A stretch of 64,000 bases of DNA from JABMRW01 sp964396965 (lineage in GTDB: Bacteria > Chloroflexota > Dehalococcoidia > Dehalococcoidales > BS750m-G39). The stretch lies in assembly GCA_964396965.1 (NCBI GenBank), contig CAYNGD010000009.1, positions 6,438 through 70,437 of the forward strand, in the 5' to 3' direction. Made by a program: the position numbers and the translations under genes. The notes under the pieces were generated by a model. That model ran no database searches. It saw only the letters and a list, made by a program, of their open reading frames with translations, and was not told the DNA's origin. Shown piece after piece: positions 48,532 through 57,013 of the stretch. Each line of letters starts with the position of its first letter. Position 1 is the stretch's first letter.

Positions 48532-49314
48532 TTGCCTCTGACGCTTCAGGGAAAGGTAGCAGTCATCACCGGCTCAACGGCTGGTATCGGACGGGCTGGG
48601 GCTATTGGTTTTGCCCGGGAGGGGGCTAAGGTCGTCGTCAGCGGCCGGAACCGCCGGAGGGGGGAGGGGGTGGTGAACGCCATAAAGAGGCAGGGCGGCC
48701 AGGCCAGCTTTTTTGCCGCCGATATGCTTTCGGTGGCTGATATTGAGAACCTCATCAAGCAGGCGGTGGCCGCTTACCGGCGGCTGGACATATTCTGGCA
48801 CAACGCCGGTACCATCGGCCTGGACAACGTCGAGGACGTCACCGAAGAGGGCTATGATAGTGCCCTGGCGGTGCACCTAAAGGCGGCGGTCTTCGGGGCT
48901 AGGTTCGCCGTCCCCGAGATACGAAAAGCCGGCGGTGGCTCCATTCTCTTCACCGGCTCGGTGGCCGGCCTGAAGCAGGCCAGCTACTCAATGACCTACT
49001 CTCTGGCCAAGACCGGGCTGGTGATGCTGGCCCGTAAACTGGCGGTGGACCTGGCCAGGGACAACATCCGGGTCAACTGTCTCTGCCCCGGCCGGGTGGA
49101 GACCGAGATGAGGGTAGCCATCGCCAGGGAGAAGGCGAAGGCGCTGGGCATAAGCCCTGAGGAGTGGGTAAAAAGGGATATCAGCCGCATACCCCTGGGC
49201 CGTTACGTTACCGAAGAGGAAGTGGTCAGTGCGGCGCTGTTCCTCGTCTCCGATAGGGCCGCCTCAATCACCGGGGTTGCTCTCCCCATTGATGGAGGTT
49301 TTATATCAGTATAA
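48532..49314 (+). CDS. Short-chain dehydrogenase/reductase 1
   Basis: A 260-residue classical SDR. Cofactor loop TGSTAGIG, the NAG of WHNAGTIG, Ser in TGSVAG and the catalytic YSLAK. The end VALPIDGGFISV is typical. TTG 48532 follows GAGGAG. It is more divergent from the next two SDRs than they are from each other. Substrate unknown; first gene of the catabolic block. Confidence 0.9.
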   Translation: MPLTLQGKVAVITGSTAGIGRAGAIGFAREGAKVVVSGRNRRRGEGVVNAIKRQGGQASFFAADMLSVADIENLIKQAVAAYRRLDIFWHNAGTIGLDNVEDVTEEGYDSALAVHLKAAVFGARFAVPEIRKAGGGSILFTGSVAGLKQASYSMTYSLAKTGLVMLARKLAVDLARDNIRVNCLCPGRVETEMRVAIAREKAKALGISPEEWVKRDISRIPLGRYVTEEEVVSAALFLVSDRAASITGVALPIDGGFISV

Positions 49315-49393
49315 GGTTCGGCGAAAATTTGGCGACAAGCTCAGGATTAAATCCTTTCTCTAATACTAAGCGATAGTCAAGGAGGAGTTTTAA

Positions 49394-50143
49394 ATGGGAA
49401 GGTTAGACGGCAGGGTAGCCATCGTCACCGGCGGCGCCAAAGGCCTGGGCAAAGCCTTTTGCTGGGCTCTGGCCAAAGAGGGGGCCAGGGTGATGATGGC
49501 GGTGCACCGCCTGGACGAGGAATCGCAGAAGGCGGTTAAAGAGATAGAGGCAAAGGGCGGTGCCAGCGTGGTGGTCGATGTCACCAAGGAAGAGGAGACG
49601 GTGCGCATGGCCGAGGCGACGTTCAAGAAGTTTGGCCGCATTGACATCCTGGTCAACAACGCTGCCTTCTATTACGGCGTGGGCCGGAAGCCTTTCTACG
49701 AGGTCACCCCGGAGGACTTTGACAAGGCGTTGGCGGTGGGGGCCAAGGGGGCCTGGCTCTGCGCCAAGGCGGTCTTTCCCTATATGAAGGAGCAGAAGAG
49801 CGGCAAGATTATCAACCTCTCTTCCGATACCGTTTTTGCCCCGACCAAGGGGATGATTAACTATATCGCCTCCAAGGCGGCTGTCATCGGCATTACCCGC
49901 GTCCTGGCCGGCGAGCTGGGGCAGTATAACGTCTGCGTCAACGCCGTCGCCCCCGGCTACACCGATACCCCGGCCAGCTGGACAATCGGCAACGTGGCCA
50001 AGTTCGACACCAGCACTACCCCGCTGGGGCGTGTCAGCAAGCCCGATGATATAGTCGGTGCCGTCGTCTTCTTCGCCAGTGATGACAGCAACTTCATCAG
50101 CGGTCAGACAATAATCATCGACGGTGGTCGCCGGGTGACCTAG
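49394..50143 (+). CDS. Short-chain dehydrogenase/reductase 2
   Basis: A 249-residue classical SDR with TGGAKGLG, LVNNAAFYYG, the Ser of NLSSDTVF and YIASK. After NNA it carries GRKPFYEV, an RKPF element shared with SDR 3 and SDR 4 of this window. AGGAGG precedes the ATG. It ends 13 nt before SDR 3, and the two are close paralogues from a tandem duplication. Confidence 0.92.
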   Translation: MGRLDGRVAIVTGGAKGLGKAFCWALAKEGARVMMAVHRLDEESQKAVKEIEAKGGASVVVDVTKEEETVRMAEATFKKFGRIDILVNNAAFYYGVGRKPFYEVTPEDFDKALAVGAKGAWLCAKAVFPYMKEQKSGKIINLSSDTVFAPTKGMINYIASKAAVIGITRVLAGELGQYNVCVNAVAPGYTDTPASWTIGNVAKFDTSTTPLGRVSKPDDIVGAVVFFASDDSNFISGQTIIIDGGRRVT

Positions 50144-50156
50144 AAGGAGTTTGAAA

Positions 50157-50906
50157 ATGGGATTGTTGGATAACAAGGTAGCCATCGTCACCGGCGGCGC
50201 CAGGGGACTGGGTGAGGCCTACTGCCTCAGGCTGGCCCAGGAAGGGGCCAGGGTGGTGATGGCCGATATCCTGGAGGAGGCAGGGGAGGTAGTTCAGAAA
50301 ATCAAGGCCGCCGGCGGCCAGGCCATAGCGGTAAAGGTCGATGTCACCAGCGAGGTCGAGACCAAGCGTATGGCCGAGGAGACGGCTAAAGCATTTGGCC
50401 GCATCGATATCCTGGTCAACAACGCCGGCTTCTACCACGGTATGTCGCGGAAGCCATTTTACGAGATTTCTTCGGCGGAGTGGGACAAGATGATGGCGGT
50501 GAGCGTCAAGGGTACCTGGCTCTGCACCAGGGCGGTCTTCCCTTATATGAAAGAGCTGGGCAAGGGCAAGATTATCAACGTCGCCTCCGAGGCCTGCTTT
50601 GCCCCCACCAAGGGGCTGGTTCATTATACCGCGGCCAAATCGGCCGTTATCGGCATCAGCCGGGTGCTGGACGGCGAGCTGGGGCAGTACGGCATCTGCG
50701 TCAATGTGATCGCCCCCGGCGTTATTGATACCCCGGCCACCAGGAGCTACGTAAATATGGAAAAGATGGACGCCAGCTCCGTCCCTCTGGGCCGTTTCGG
50801 CGTGCCCGAAGACATCGTCGGTGCCGTCGTCTTCTTCTCAAGCGACGACAGCGACTTTATCAGCGGCCAGACACTGCTGATTGACGGCGCCCGCCGGGTT
50901 AACTAG
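50157..50906 (+). CDS. Short-chain dehydrogenase/reductase 3
   Basis: A 249-residue classical SDR with TGGARGLG, LVNNAGFYHG, the SRKPFYEI element, Ser in NVASEACF and YTAAK. ATG 50157 is chosen because AGGAG stands 7 nt before it; an in-frame TTG at 50151 is too close. Paralogue of SDR 2. Substrate unknown; context suggests an alcohol or ketone step in the pathway served by the downstream AOR and PEP-utilising protein. Confidence 0.92.
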   Translation: MGLLDNKVAIVTGGARGLGEAYCLRLAQEGARVVMADILEEAGEVVQKIKAAGGQAIAVKVDVTSEVETKRMAEETAKAFGRIDILVNNAGFYHGMSRKPFYEISSAEWDKMMAVSVKGTWLCTRAVFPYMKELGKGKIINVASEACFAPTKGLVHYTAAKSAVIGISRVLDGELGQYGICVNVIAPGVIDTPATRSYVNMEKMDASSVPLGRFGVPEDIVGAVVFFSSDDSDFISGQTLLIDGARRVN

Positions 50907-50934
50907 CCGTGGTTTAGCCCGATGGAGAGCGCTG

Positions 50935-50943
50935 TGCTATAAT
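50935..50943 (+). promoter_or_regulatory. Extended -10 promoter of the PEP-domain/moaD/AOR operon
   Basis: TGC-TATAAT (50935-50943) without a clear -35. The leader is about 35 nt and carries AAGGAGG before ATG 50985. Confidence 0.5.
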
Positions 50944-50984
50944 AAAACCGAACTAAGGATATAAAGACCAAGGAGGAAAAAGAT

Positions 50985-52703
50985 ATGCCCTGGATGTGGA
51001 ACCTGTATGTCAGGGAGTTCTGGCCGCAGCGTGACCTCAAGAAGTACCCGCTGTGGTTCGTGAACTTCTCCCACAGCTACCCGGCCTGGACCCCTCTGTT
51101 TGGCTGGATGTGGAACTATGCCCTGGCCCACGGTCTCATCTATGGTATCAATGAGGCATCAATACCCACCATCAGGGGGAGCGAGGTGCGCAATATGGAC
51201 GGCTGCGCCCTGGCCGGTGCCCTCAGGATCAGTGACGAGGCCGAGATTGCCGAAAGGAAGGAGAACTTCAAAAAGTTCATACTGGAACAGTATGCTCCCA
51301 AAGGGGACAAGATCTATAAGGATATGGAGAGCGAACTGATAGGGCTGTGTAAAAGATTCAGGACTTTTGACTACAAAAAGGCAAACCAGTACCAGCTTTA
51401 CCAGCTCTTCCGGGAGGGGGTGCGGATGCTCTACCGGGAGTGGGAGACCCATTTCTATCTGATATACCCCCTCTACGAGGCCTACTGGAACTGCACTGAG
51501 ATTGTCGCCGAATACGCCGGGATAAAGGAGTTTTCCCCCGACTGGCACAGAATAATACGCGGCTACGATAACGACCTCTTTGTTCAGGACAAGGCGCTCT
51601 GGGGACTGCGCACCCGTGCCCTCCAGCTCAAGCTAGGCGATGCCTTCACCAAGAACGCGGCGGCTGACGTTGTCCCCGCTCTCAAGAAGACGACGGCGGG
51701 GCGGGAGTGGCTGAAGAAAGACCTGAACGATTTTCTGCTGGTCAAGGGCTACGGCTGGCGGTCGCCGCGAATGATGGAGTTCATCATCCCATCGTGGTGG
51801 GAAGACCCCACCCCGGCTATCGCTCACATCCAGCAGTACCTGTCTCTGTCCAAGGACATCAACGCCCCCTTCCCGCTGGACAGAATCCGGCCCAGACTGG
51901 TCAAGGAGCGGGAAGAGCTCACCCGCCAGCTTATCGATAAGATGAAGGCCAGCGGCTACAAGGATATGGAGTGGTTCCTGGCCACCCTCAGCGTGAGCCA
52001 GAGGACAAGCTCCTTCAGCGAGAGCCATGACGTTGCCTGGGAGCAGGGCTGCCACACCACCTTCCGCTACCTGGTGAGAAAGATTGGCGAAAAGCTGGTG
52101 AAATTTGGCACCATTGAAGACCCCAACGACATGTTCCTCTTCATCCCCGACGAACTGGAGCTGTTCATCATCTACCCCGACTCTTACGAGGTCAAGGACA
52201 TCGTCACCGAACGCAGAAAGACCTGGACCGAGCAGAAGGAGTTCAAGACGCGTGCGCCAATTATTTCCGCCGGGCCGTTGACAGCGGAGGCCATCAACAA
52301 GCATATAGTCGCGACTCACGATGCCATAGTGACTAAGGTTGTAGCTGGGGAAGCCCCTATCCCCAGGCCGGAGACGGGCGCTATCACCTTCGGTAACTGC
52401 GGTAGTCCCGCCGGCACCGTAGAGGGCAGGGCCCACCTGGTAGTGAATAATGAGGACGTCTTTACCACCCAGCCCGGTGATATCATAGTCTGCCCGTCGA
52501 TGTCTTCGGGGTGGACGCCGATACTGCCGCTGGCCAAGGGGATTGTTACCAACGGCGGCGGCTCGCTTAGCCACGCCTGTATTCACTGCCGCGAATATGA
52601 TATACCGCTGGTATCGAACACGGGCAACGGCACCATGGTTGTCAACGAAGGTGACAGGATTAAGCTTGACGCCGACGAGGGGCTGGTCTTCCGGCTGAAA
52701 TAG
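50985..52703 (+). CDS. PEP-utilising mobile-domain protein without a PEP-binding barrel
   Basis: A 572-residue protein. Only the C-terminal 90 residues are recognised: a PEP-utilising-enzyme mobile (phosphohistidine) domain with GGGSLSHACIHCREY, where H530 is the expected phospho-acceptor, preceded by the swivelling GDIIVCPSMSSGW strand. The first 430 residues are helical, rich in Trp/Tyr (MPWMWNLYVREFWPQ at the start), and match neither the ATP-grasp nor the TIM barrel of PEP synthase. This resembles the alpha subunit of phenylphosphate synthase, which works with a separate ATP-grasp partner. None is seen here. Confidence 0.75.
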   Translation: MPWMWNLYVREFWPQRDLKKYPLWFVNFSHSYPAWTPLFGWMWNYALAHGLIYGINEASIPTIRGSEVRNMDGCALAGALRISDEAEIAERKENFKKFILEQYAPKGDKIYKDMESELIGLCKRFRTFDYKKANQYQLYQLFREGVRMLYREWETHFYLIYPLYEAYWNCTEIVAEYAGIKEFSPDWHRIIRGYDNDLFVQDKALWGLRTRALQLKLGDAFTKNAAADVVPALKKTTAGREWLKKDLNDFLLVKGYGWRSPRMMEFIIPSWWEDPTPAIAHIQQYLSLSKDINAPFPLDRIRPRLVKEREELTRQLIDKMKASGYKDMEWFLATLSVSQRTSSFSESHDVAWEQGCHTTFRYLVRKIGEKLVKFGTIEDPNDMFLFIPDELELFIIYPDSYEVKDIVTERRKTWTEQKEFKTRAPIISAGPLTAEAINKHIVATHDAIVTKVVAGEAPIPRPETGAITFGNCGSPAGTVEGRAHLVVNNEDVFTTQPGDIIVCPSMSSGWTPILPLAKGIVTNGGGSLSHACIHCREYDIPLVSNTGNGTMVVNEGDRIKLDADEGLVFRLK

Positions 52704-52708
52704 CTAAG

Positions 52709-52981
52709 ATGAGCGTGCGGGTGAAACTGCCGCCGGTGCTGCAGGAGTTAAGCGGCGGCGTTGAGACGCTTGAGGTAAAGGGAACTACCGTCAACGAGTG
52801 TCTTGAGGAGCTTGAGGCACGGTTCCCCGGTGTAAGGCAGTCGCTGCTCGACAGGCAGGGGAAGTTGCTGCGTGCCTTTGGCCTCTACCTCGATTCCGAC
52901 GGTCTGCGCCCGGTGGAGCTGGACAGCCCGGTATGTGACGGCGACGAGATTGTCATCCTTAACTTTCTCATGGGCGGCTAG
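52709..52981 (+). CDS. MoaD/ThiS-like sulfur carrier
   Basis: A 90-residue ubiquitin-fold protein ending in the diglycine FLMGG needed for thiocarboxylate formation. It opens VRVKLPPVLQELSGG and has the MoaD-type GDEIVILNFL end. It is 28 nt upstream of the AOR gene. MoaD-like proteins are common next to AOR genes, supplying dithiolene sulfur for the tungsten/molybdenum pterin. Confidence 0.9.
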   Translation: MSVRVKLPPVLQELSGGVETLEVKGTTVNECLEELEARFPGVRQSLLDRQGKLLRAFGLYLDSDGLRPVELDSPVCDGDEIVILNFLMGG

Positions 52982-53009
52982 GCGCCATTATTAGACTCTG
53001 GAGGCTAAG

Positions 53010-54851
53010 ATGGGCAGCTATAACGGCAGACTGATAAGGCTTGACCTGACCAACCGCCGGAGCCAGGCGGAAGAGATACCAGAGCGGCGTATGAAAGAAT
53101 ATCTCGGCGGGCGGGGCGTCGGCGTCAGCTACCTCTACGAAGAGCTCAAGCCCGGTGTGGAGCCTATGAGTGCGGAGAACAAGGTGATACTGATGATGGG
53201 CCCCCTCGGTGCCACCCAGGCCATGTCGGTCTCCCGGATGGCGCTGGTGACCAAGAGCCCGATGACTGGCGCCATAGCCAAGTCGGTCATGGGCGGCAAC
53301 TTTGGCGCTTATTTAAAATTTGCCGGCTACGACGGTATCATCGTCGAGGGCGAGGCCGATAAGCCGGTATATGTCCATATCGATAAGGACAGGATTGAGA
53401 TTCTGGATGCCGCCGGGCTCTGGGGACTGGATACCCAGCAGACGCATGAGAAGCTGCGCCAGATGCACGGCAAAGCGACCCAGGTGGCCTGTATTGGCCC
53501 GGCCGGGGAGAAGCTGGTGCGCTATGCTATCCTTATCAGCAACCTGCGCTGCGGCGGGCGCACCGGCGTGGGCACGGTGCTGGGCGCCAAGAAGCTCAAG
53601 GCCTTCGCCGTCAACTCAGCGGGGCCCTTAAGCCTCTATGACGCTGAGGCCTTCCGGAAAATTAACCGGGAGGTGATCGAGGGCCTTAAGACCAGCCCGG
53701 GACGGATCAGGATGAGCGACTTCGGCACCTCCTATCTGACGCTGGGCTTCGAGAAGGTGGGCATCTTACCGGTCAGGAACTTCCAGGAGGGGCACCTTGA
53801 GGGCGTGGAGAAGATAAGCGAGGAGGAACTGGCCAAGATAAAGGTCAGGAATGACGGCTGCTACGGCTGTATGACCAAGTGCGGCCAGGTGCGTAAGGTC
53901 AGCGGCGGCAGCTATGACGGCGCCACTAGCGAAGGCCCCGACTACGAGACCATCTGGTCTCTGGGCGGCAACCTGGCCAACACCGATAAGGACTCGCTGA
54001 TAGCCGCCGACTCCCTCTGCGACAGGCTGGGCATGGATACCGTCAGTGCCGGCAACTCCATCGGCTTTGCCTACGAGCTTTACCAGAGGGGCATTATCAC
54101 CAAGAAAGACAGCGACGGGCTTGAGCTCAAGTGGGGCGACCACGCCGCCATGATGAAGTTGCTGGAGAAAATTGGCAACCGTGAGGGTTTCGGCCAGCTC
54201 CTCGGCGAGGGTACCAAGCGGGCTGCCGAGAAGATCGGTAAGGGCGCCGAGGACTACGCCATTCAGGTCAAGGGGCTGGAGCTTCCCGCCTACGAGCCAA
54301 GGGCGGTCAAGGGCTACGGGCTGGTGCTGGCCACCTCCAACATCGGCGCCAACCATATGTATGGCCGTCCCCGCGACGAGCTTTCCGGGAAGAAAGACAG
54401 GCTGACCGAGGTGGAAAAGGGCAAAGATATCGCCCGGGCCGAGATATCTCAGGCGATCCAGGACTCGGTAATACAGTGCAGCTTCGGCCCGGTCACCGGC
54501 CTTAACCCCCAGCAGCGTAGCGGTTTACTGGTAGCGGCTACCGGATTTGAGGAGTTCGGCGACCCCGCCTATCTAGAAAAGATAGGGGAGAGGACCCTCT
54601 GCCTGGAGCGCTGCTTTAACGTCCGCGAGGGGTTTGACCGCAAGGACGATACCCTGCCCAAGAGGATGCGCACCGAGCCACTGAAGAATGCCGGCCCGGC
54701 CACGGGGCAGGTCTTCAAGAACCTGGACGGCCTCCTCGATGAGTTCTACGATGCCCTGGGCTATACCCGCCAGGGCATACCCTCCGAGGCCAAGCTGAAG
54801 GAGCTGGGGCTGGGCGGGGTGGTCAAGGACATAAAGAAGTTCAGTAAATAA
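53010..54851 (+). CDS. Aldehyde ferredoxin oxidoreductase (AOR family)
   Basis: A 613-residue tungsten (or molybdenum) bis-pterin enzyme that oxidises an aldehyde to the acid with ferredoxin. The [4Fe-4S] ligands are C284, C287 and C291 (CYGCMTKC), with a fourth Cys downstream, probably in VIQCSFG. Pterin motifs include GGRGVGVSYLY, GAIAKSVMGGNFG, RCGGRTGVG and EGPDYETIWSLGGNL. Closer to the general AOR/benzoyl-CoA-reductase-like COG2414 group than to any one substrate class. GGAGG precedes the ATG. Ends before a terminator. Confidence 0.92.
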   Translation: MGSYNGRLIRLDLTNRRSQAEEIPERRMKEYLGGRGVGVSYLYEELKPGVEPMSAENKVILMMGPLGATQAMSVSRMALVTKSPMTGAIAKSVMGGNFGAYLKFAGYDGIIVEGEADKPVYVHIDKDRIEILDAAGLWGLDTQQTHEKLRQMHGKATQVACIGPAGEKLVRYAILISNLRCGGRTGVGTVLGAKKLKAFAVNSAGPLSLYDAEAFRKINREVIEGLKTSPGRIRMSDFGTSYLTLGFEKVGILPVRNFQEGHLEGVEKISEEELAKIKVRNDGCYGCMTKCGQVRKVSGGSYDGATSEGPDYETIWSLGGNLANTDKDSLIAADSLCDRLGMDTVSAGNSIGFAYELYQRGIITKKDSDGLELKWGDHAAMMKLLEKIGNREGFGQLLGEGTKRAAEKIGKGAEDYAIQVKGLELPAYEPRAVKGYGLVLATSNIGANHMYGRPRDELSGKKDRLTEVEKGKDIARAEISQAIQDSVIQCSFGPVTGLNPQQRSGLLVAATGFEEFGDPAYLEKIGERTLCLERCFNVREGFDRKDDTLPKRMRTEPLKNAGPATGQVFKNLDGLLDEFYDALGYTRQGIPSEAKLKELGLGGVVKDIKKFSK

Positions 54852-54873
54852 ACCATCATGCAGGAATAAAAAG

Positions 54874-54908
54874 AGGGGCTCTCACCGGTGAGAGCCCCTT
54901 AATTTTGC
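54874..54908. terminator. Bidirectional intrinsic terminator
   Basis: A perfect 13-bp palindromic stem (54874-54886 with 54887-54899) is followed on the plus strand by TAATTTTGCTT and preceded by A-rich sequence, serving both the AOR operon and the convergent FAD oxidoreductase gene ending at 54924. Confidence 0.85.
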
Positions 54909-54923
54909 TTCTCTACGGCGGCT

Positions 54924-56588
54924 TTAGTACGGCCTCCCCTTTTCCTCCCATATTTTGGGCAGACCGAGGTCTTCGGCCATCACCTTGTAGCAGATATAGC
55001 CGTTGACGCCGCGCAGCCCACCCCCGAAGTGTATCGTGGCGTTGCAGAGGTAGAGGTTCTTTATCGGCGTCCGGTTGCCGGATAGCTCGGTGCAGGGCCT
55101 GAGTCTCCCCATCTGGGAGGCGAACATCGCCCCCACCGGCCAGGAGCCCTCAGGCACGCTGGCGTTGCGGCGCACGATGTCGTAGGGGGTGTTGTCCCAG
55201 GCGTCGATAATCTTGTCCTTGGTCAGGTTGGGGGCGTACCACTGCCACTGCCTGGCTGCCTCCTCGACGAAGTCCTTCTTTATCTGCAGCCACTGCTTCT
55301 CCGAGAAAAAGCGCTCGGGGGCGGTGAACTGCTCGATGAGGAAGTTGTGCTTTCCCTTGGGCGTCCGCGTCGGGTCAACCAGCGTCTCCTGCCCGATGCA
55401 CATGAAAAGCTTTTTGGAGAAACCGCGGGTAAAGCACTCCGCCTGCTCCAGGCTGACGTAGTAGTCCATGTCCTTGGGCATCAGCCAGCACCTTCTTACC
55501 CGGTTGCAGTCCGGGTCGAAGGCGCTCGCCTTGTAGTCCGGCGGCTCGTGGAGGGCGAACCAGGCCCAGTGCAGGTTGCCCCGGTCGTAGGAGAAGTTCT
55601 CTATCTTGCGGGCCAGGTCGGGGCTGATGTGCTCACGGCCTACCAGGTCGAGGAAGGTCATATTGACGGTGACGTCGCTGACCACAACTTTAGTTGCCTC
55701 TATCTCCGAGCCGTCGGCCAGACGCACCCCCTTGGCCACACCGTCTTCGACAATAATCTTTGCCACCGGGTGCCGGACGAAGAAGGTTCCGCCGTTTTCG
55801 GTAACCGCCTTCTGCAGGGCGTGGGCGACGTTATGAGCACCGCCCTGGACCACGGTGGCCGGCGACCAGCCCAGGGTCACCGCGAGCTGGGCCAGCGTCT
55901 CCGGCAGGGGGGCGACATCGTTGGGGAAACAGCCGGTGCTGGTCTGCATCGACCTCATGAAGAGCATCCTCAGCTCGGTGCTCTCAAAGAGGTCGCAGGC
56001 GACCTGCTTGACCGTCATGAACTGCCAGGCCGGGTCAATCTTGTTCTCAGGGTCGTCGAGCAGCTTTTCCACCGGGTCTTTGACCCCCCAGGGGGGCGCC
56101 GGGGTGGCCCGATATTCCGAGACCGCGTCCCGCCACCTGTTTCGGTACAACTCGAAGAGTATCTCGTTCTGCTCGGCGTCCCGCGGGGAGAAGCGGGCAA
56201 TGTTCTTGGTGTTCTTCTTCAGGTTCTCCGGCCAAACTACCGTCTCCCCGGTGGTCAGGTCGGGGTTGGTCGTTACCGGAAAGCTCACCAGGCAGGTCTC
56301 GTCGTCAAAGATGGCGGCGTGGTCAACCTCGGGGGTGAGGTACCAGGCCCCCTTTTCCCAGAGCTTGAAGTCGTTCCACACCGGGCTGGTGTACATCCGG
56401 GTAAAGTTGGCGCAGGGATTGCTCAAGAATGCCGGCAGGGGCTGCTCCTCGGTGCAGGCACCACCGCCCAGTTCGAACTCCTTTTCAAAGACGGCCACCT
56501 TCATCCCTGCCCAGCCCAGATAACAGGCGGCAATCAGCCCGTTATGCCCACCACCAACTATAATGGCATCATAGCTTGCGTCTGGCAT
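54924..56588 (-). CDS. Phytoene-desaturase-like FAD oxidoreductase A
   Basis: A 554-residue FAD amine-oxidase-fold protein. The dinucleotide loop is VGGGHNGLIAACYLGWAGMK (residues 11-30), with the GGGACTEE second FAD contact and a C-terminal FAD segment around GGGLRGVNGY. It belongs with COG1233 (carotenoid desaturase-like) enzymes, but no carotenoid gene is nearby. A paralogue is 400 bp upstream and another at 60517-62169. Probably a flavin-dependent desaturase or dehydrogenase of a hydrophobic substrate. GGAGG precedes the ATG. Confidence 0.85.
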   Translation of the reverse strand: MPDASYDAIIVGGGHNGLIAACYLGWAGMKVAVFEKEFELGGGACTEEQPLPAFLSNPCANFTRMYTSPVWNDFKLWEKGAWYLTPEVDHAAIFDDETCLVSFPVTTNPDLTTGETVVWPENLKKNTKNIARFSPRDAEQNEILFELYRNRWRDAVSEYRATPAPPWGVKDPVEKLLDDPENKIDPAWQFMTVKQVACDLFESTELRMLFMRSMQTSTGCFPNDVAPLPETLAQLAVTLGWSPATVVQGGAHNVAHALQKAVTENGGTFFVRHPVAKIIVEDGVAKGVRLADGSEIEATKVVVSDVTVNMTFLDLVGREHISPDLARKIENFSYDRGNLHWAWFALHEPPDYKASAFDPDCNRVRRCWLMPKDMDYYVSLEQAECFTRGFSKKLFMCIGQETLVDPTRTPKGKHNFLIEQFTAPERFFSEKQWLQIKKDFVEEAARQWQWYAPNLTKDKIIDAWDNTPYDIVRRNASVPEGSWPVGAMFASQMGRLRPCTELSGNRTPIKNLYLCNATIHFGGGLRGVNGYICYKVMAEDLGLPKIWEEKGRPY

Positions 56589-56628
56589 AAGACCTCCTTT
56601 TCCGGTCCGGTTTTTAATATCTAATTAG

Positions 56629-56994
56629 TCAGTCAGGAATATCGGTTGGTATCGGCGGCACGATTTTTTCTACTGTTTCTTTTCCCGGCTCCTTTTGTTT
56701 AACCTCCAGCGATGGAGACCGGCCGCCGGCTATCAGAAAGCGCAGGGCACCGAACAGTGTTCTAGGGTTCTTCAGGGCAAAGCCGACGATAGCCCGCAGG
56801 TCAGCCGGCTCAACGAAGGCCCTGACCGTCCAGGTTACCGGGGCAATCACCTTCATTGTCATCAGCAGCCGGGTCGGTTCCTCCTCGCCCTCTTTGGTGG
56901 CTTCCAGCGTCGCCGGGATAATAACGCTGGACTCAACACTCTCCACCTTGCACTGGAGCAGCGTCTTGCCTAGACCCGTAGACCTTATATACAT
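56629..56994 (-). CDS. Hypothetical protein between two FAD oxidoreductases
   Basis: A 121-residue soluble protein of unknown family. It is beta-rich in the first half (LQCKVESVESSVIIPATLEAT, LLMTMKVIAPVTWTVRAFVEP), then has helix-forming segments (ADLRAIVGFALKNPRTLFGALRFL) and a Pro/Lys-rich tail. AAGGAG precedes the ATG. Spacing of 19 nt and 40 nt to its flanking FAD genes makes one operon, so it may be an accessory or small subunit. Confidence 0.65.
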   Translation of the reverse strand: MYIRSTGLGKTLLQCKVESVESSVIIPATLEATKEGEEEPTRLLMTMKVIAPVTWTVRAFVEPADLRAIVGFALKNPRTLFGALRFLIAGGRSPSLEVKQKEPGKETVEKIVPPIPTDIPD

Positions 56995-57013
56995 ATAAAA
57001 CTCCTTTGCCTGG

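Noticed and set aside
55347..56624. Long plus-strand ORF of 425 codons opposite FAD oxidoreductase A
   Set aside because: Antisense shadow of a conserved FAD enzyme with its own ribosome site; its composition is not protein-like.
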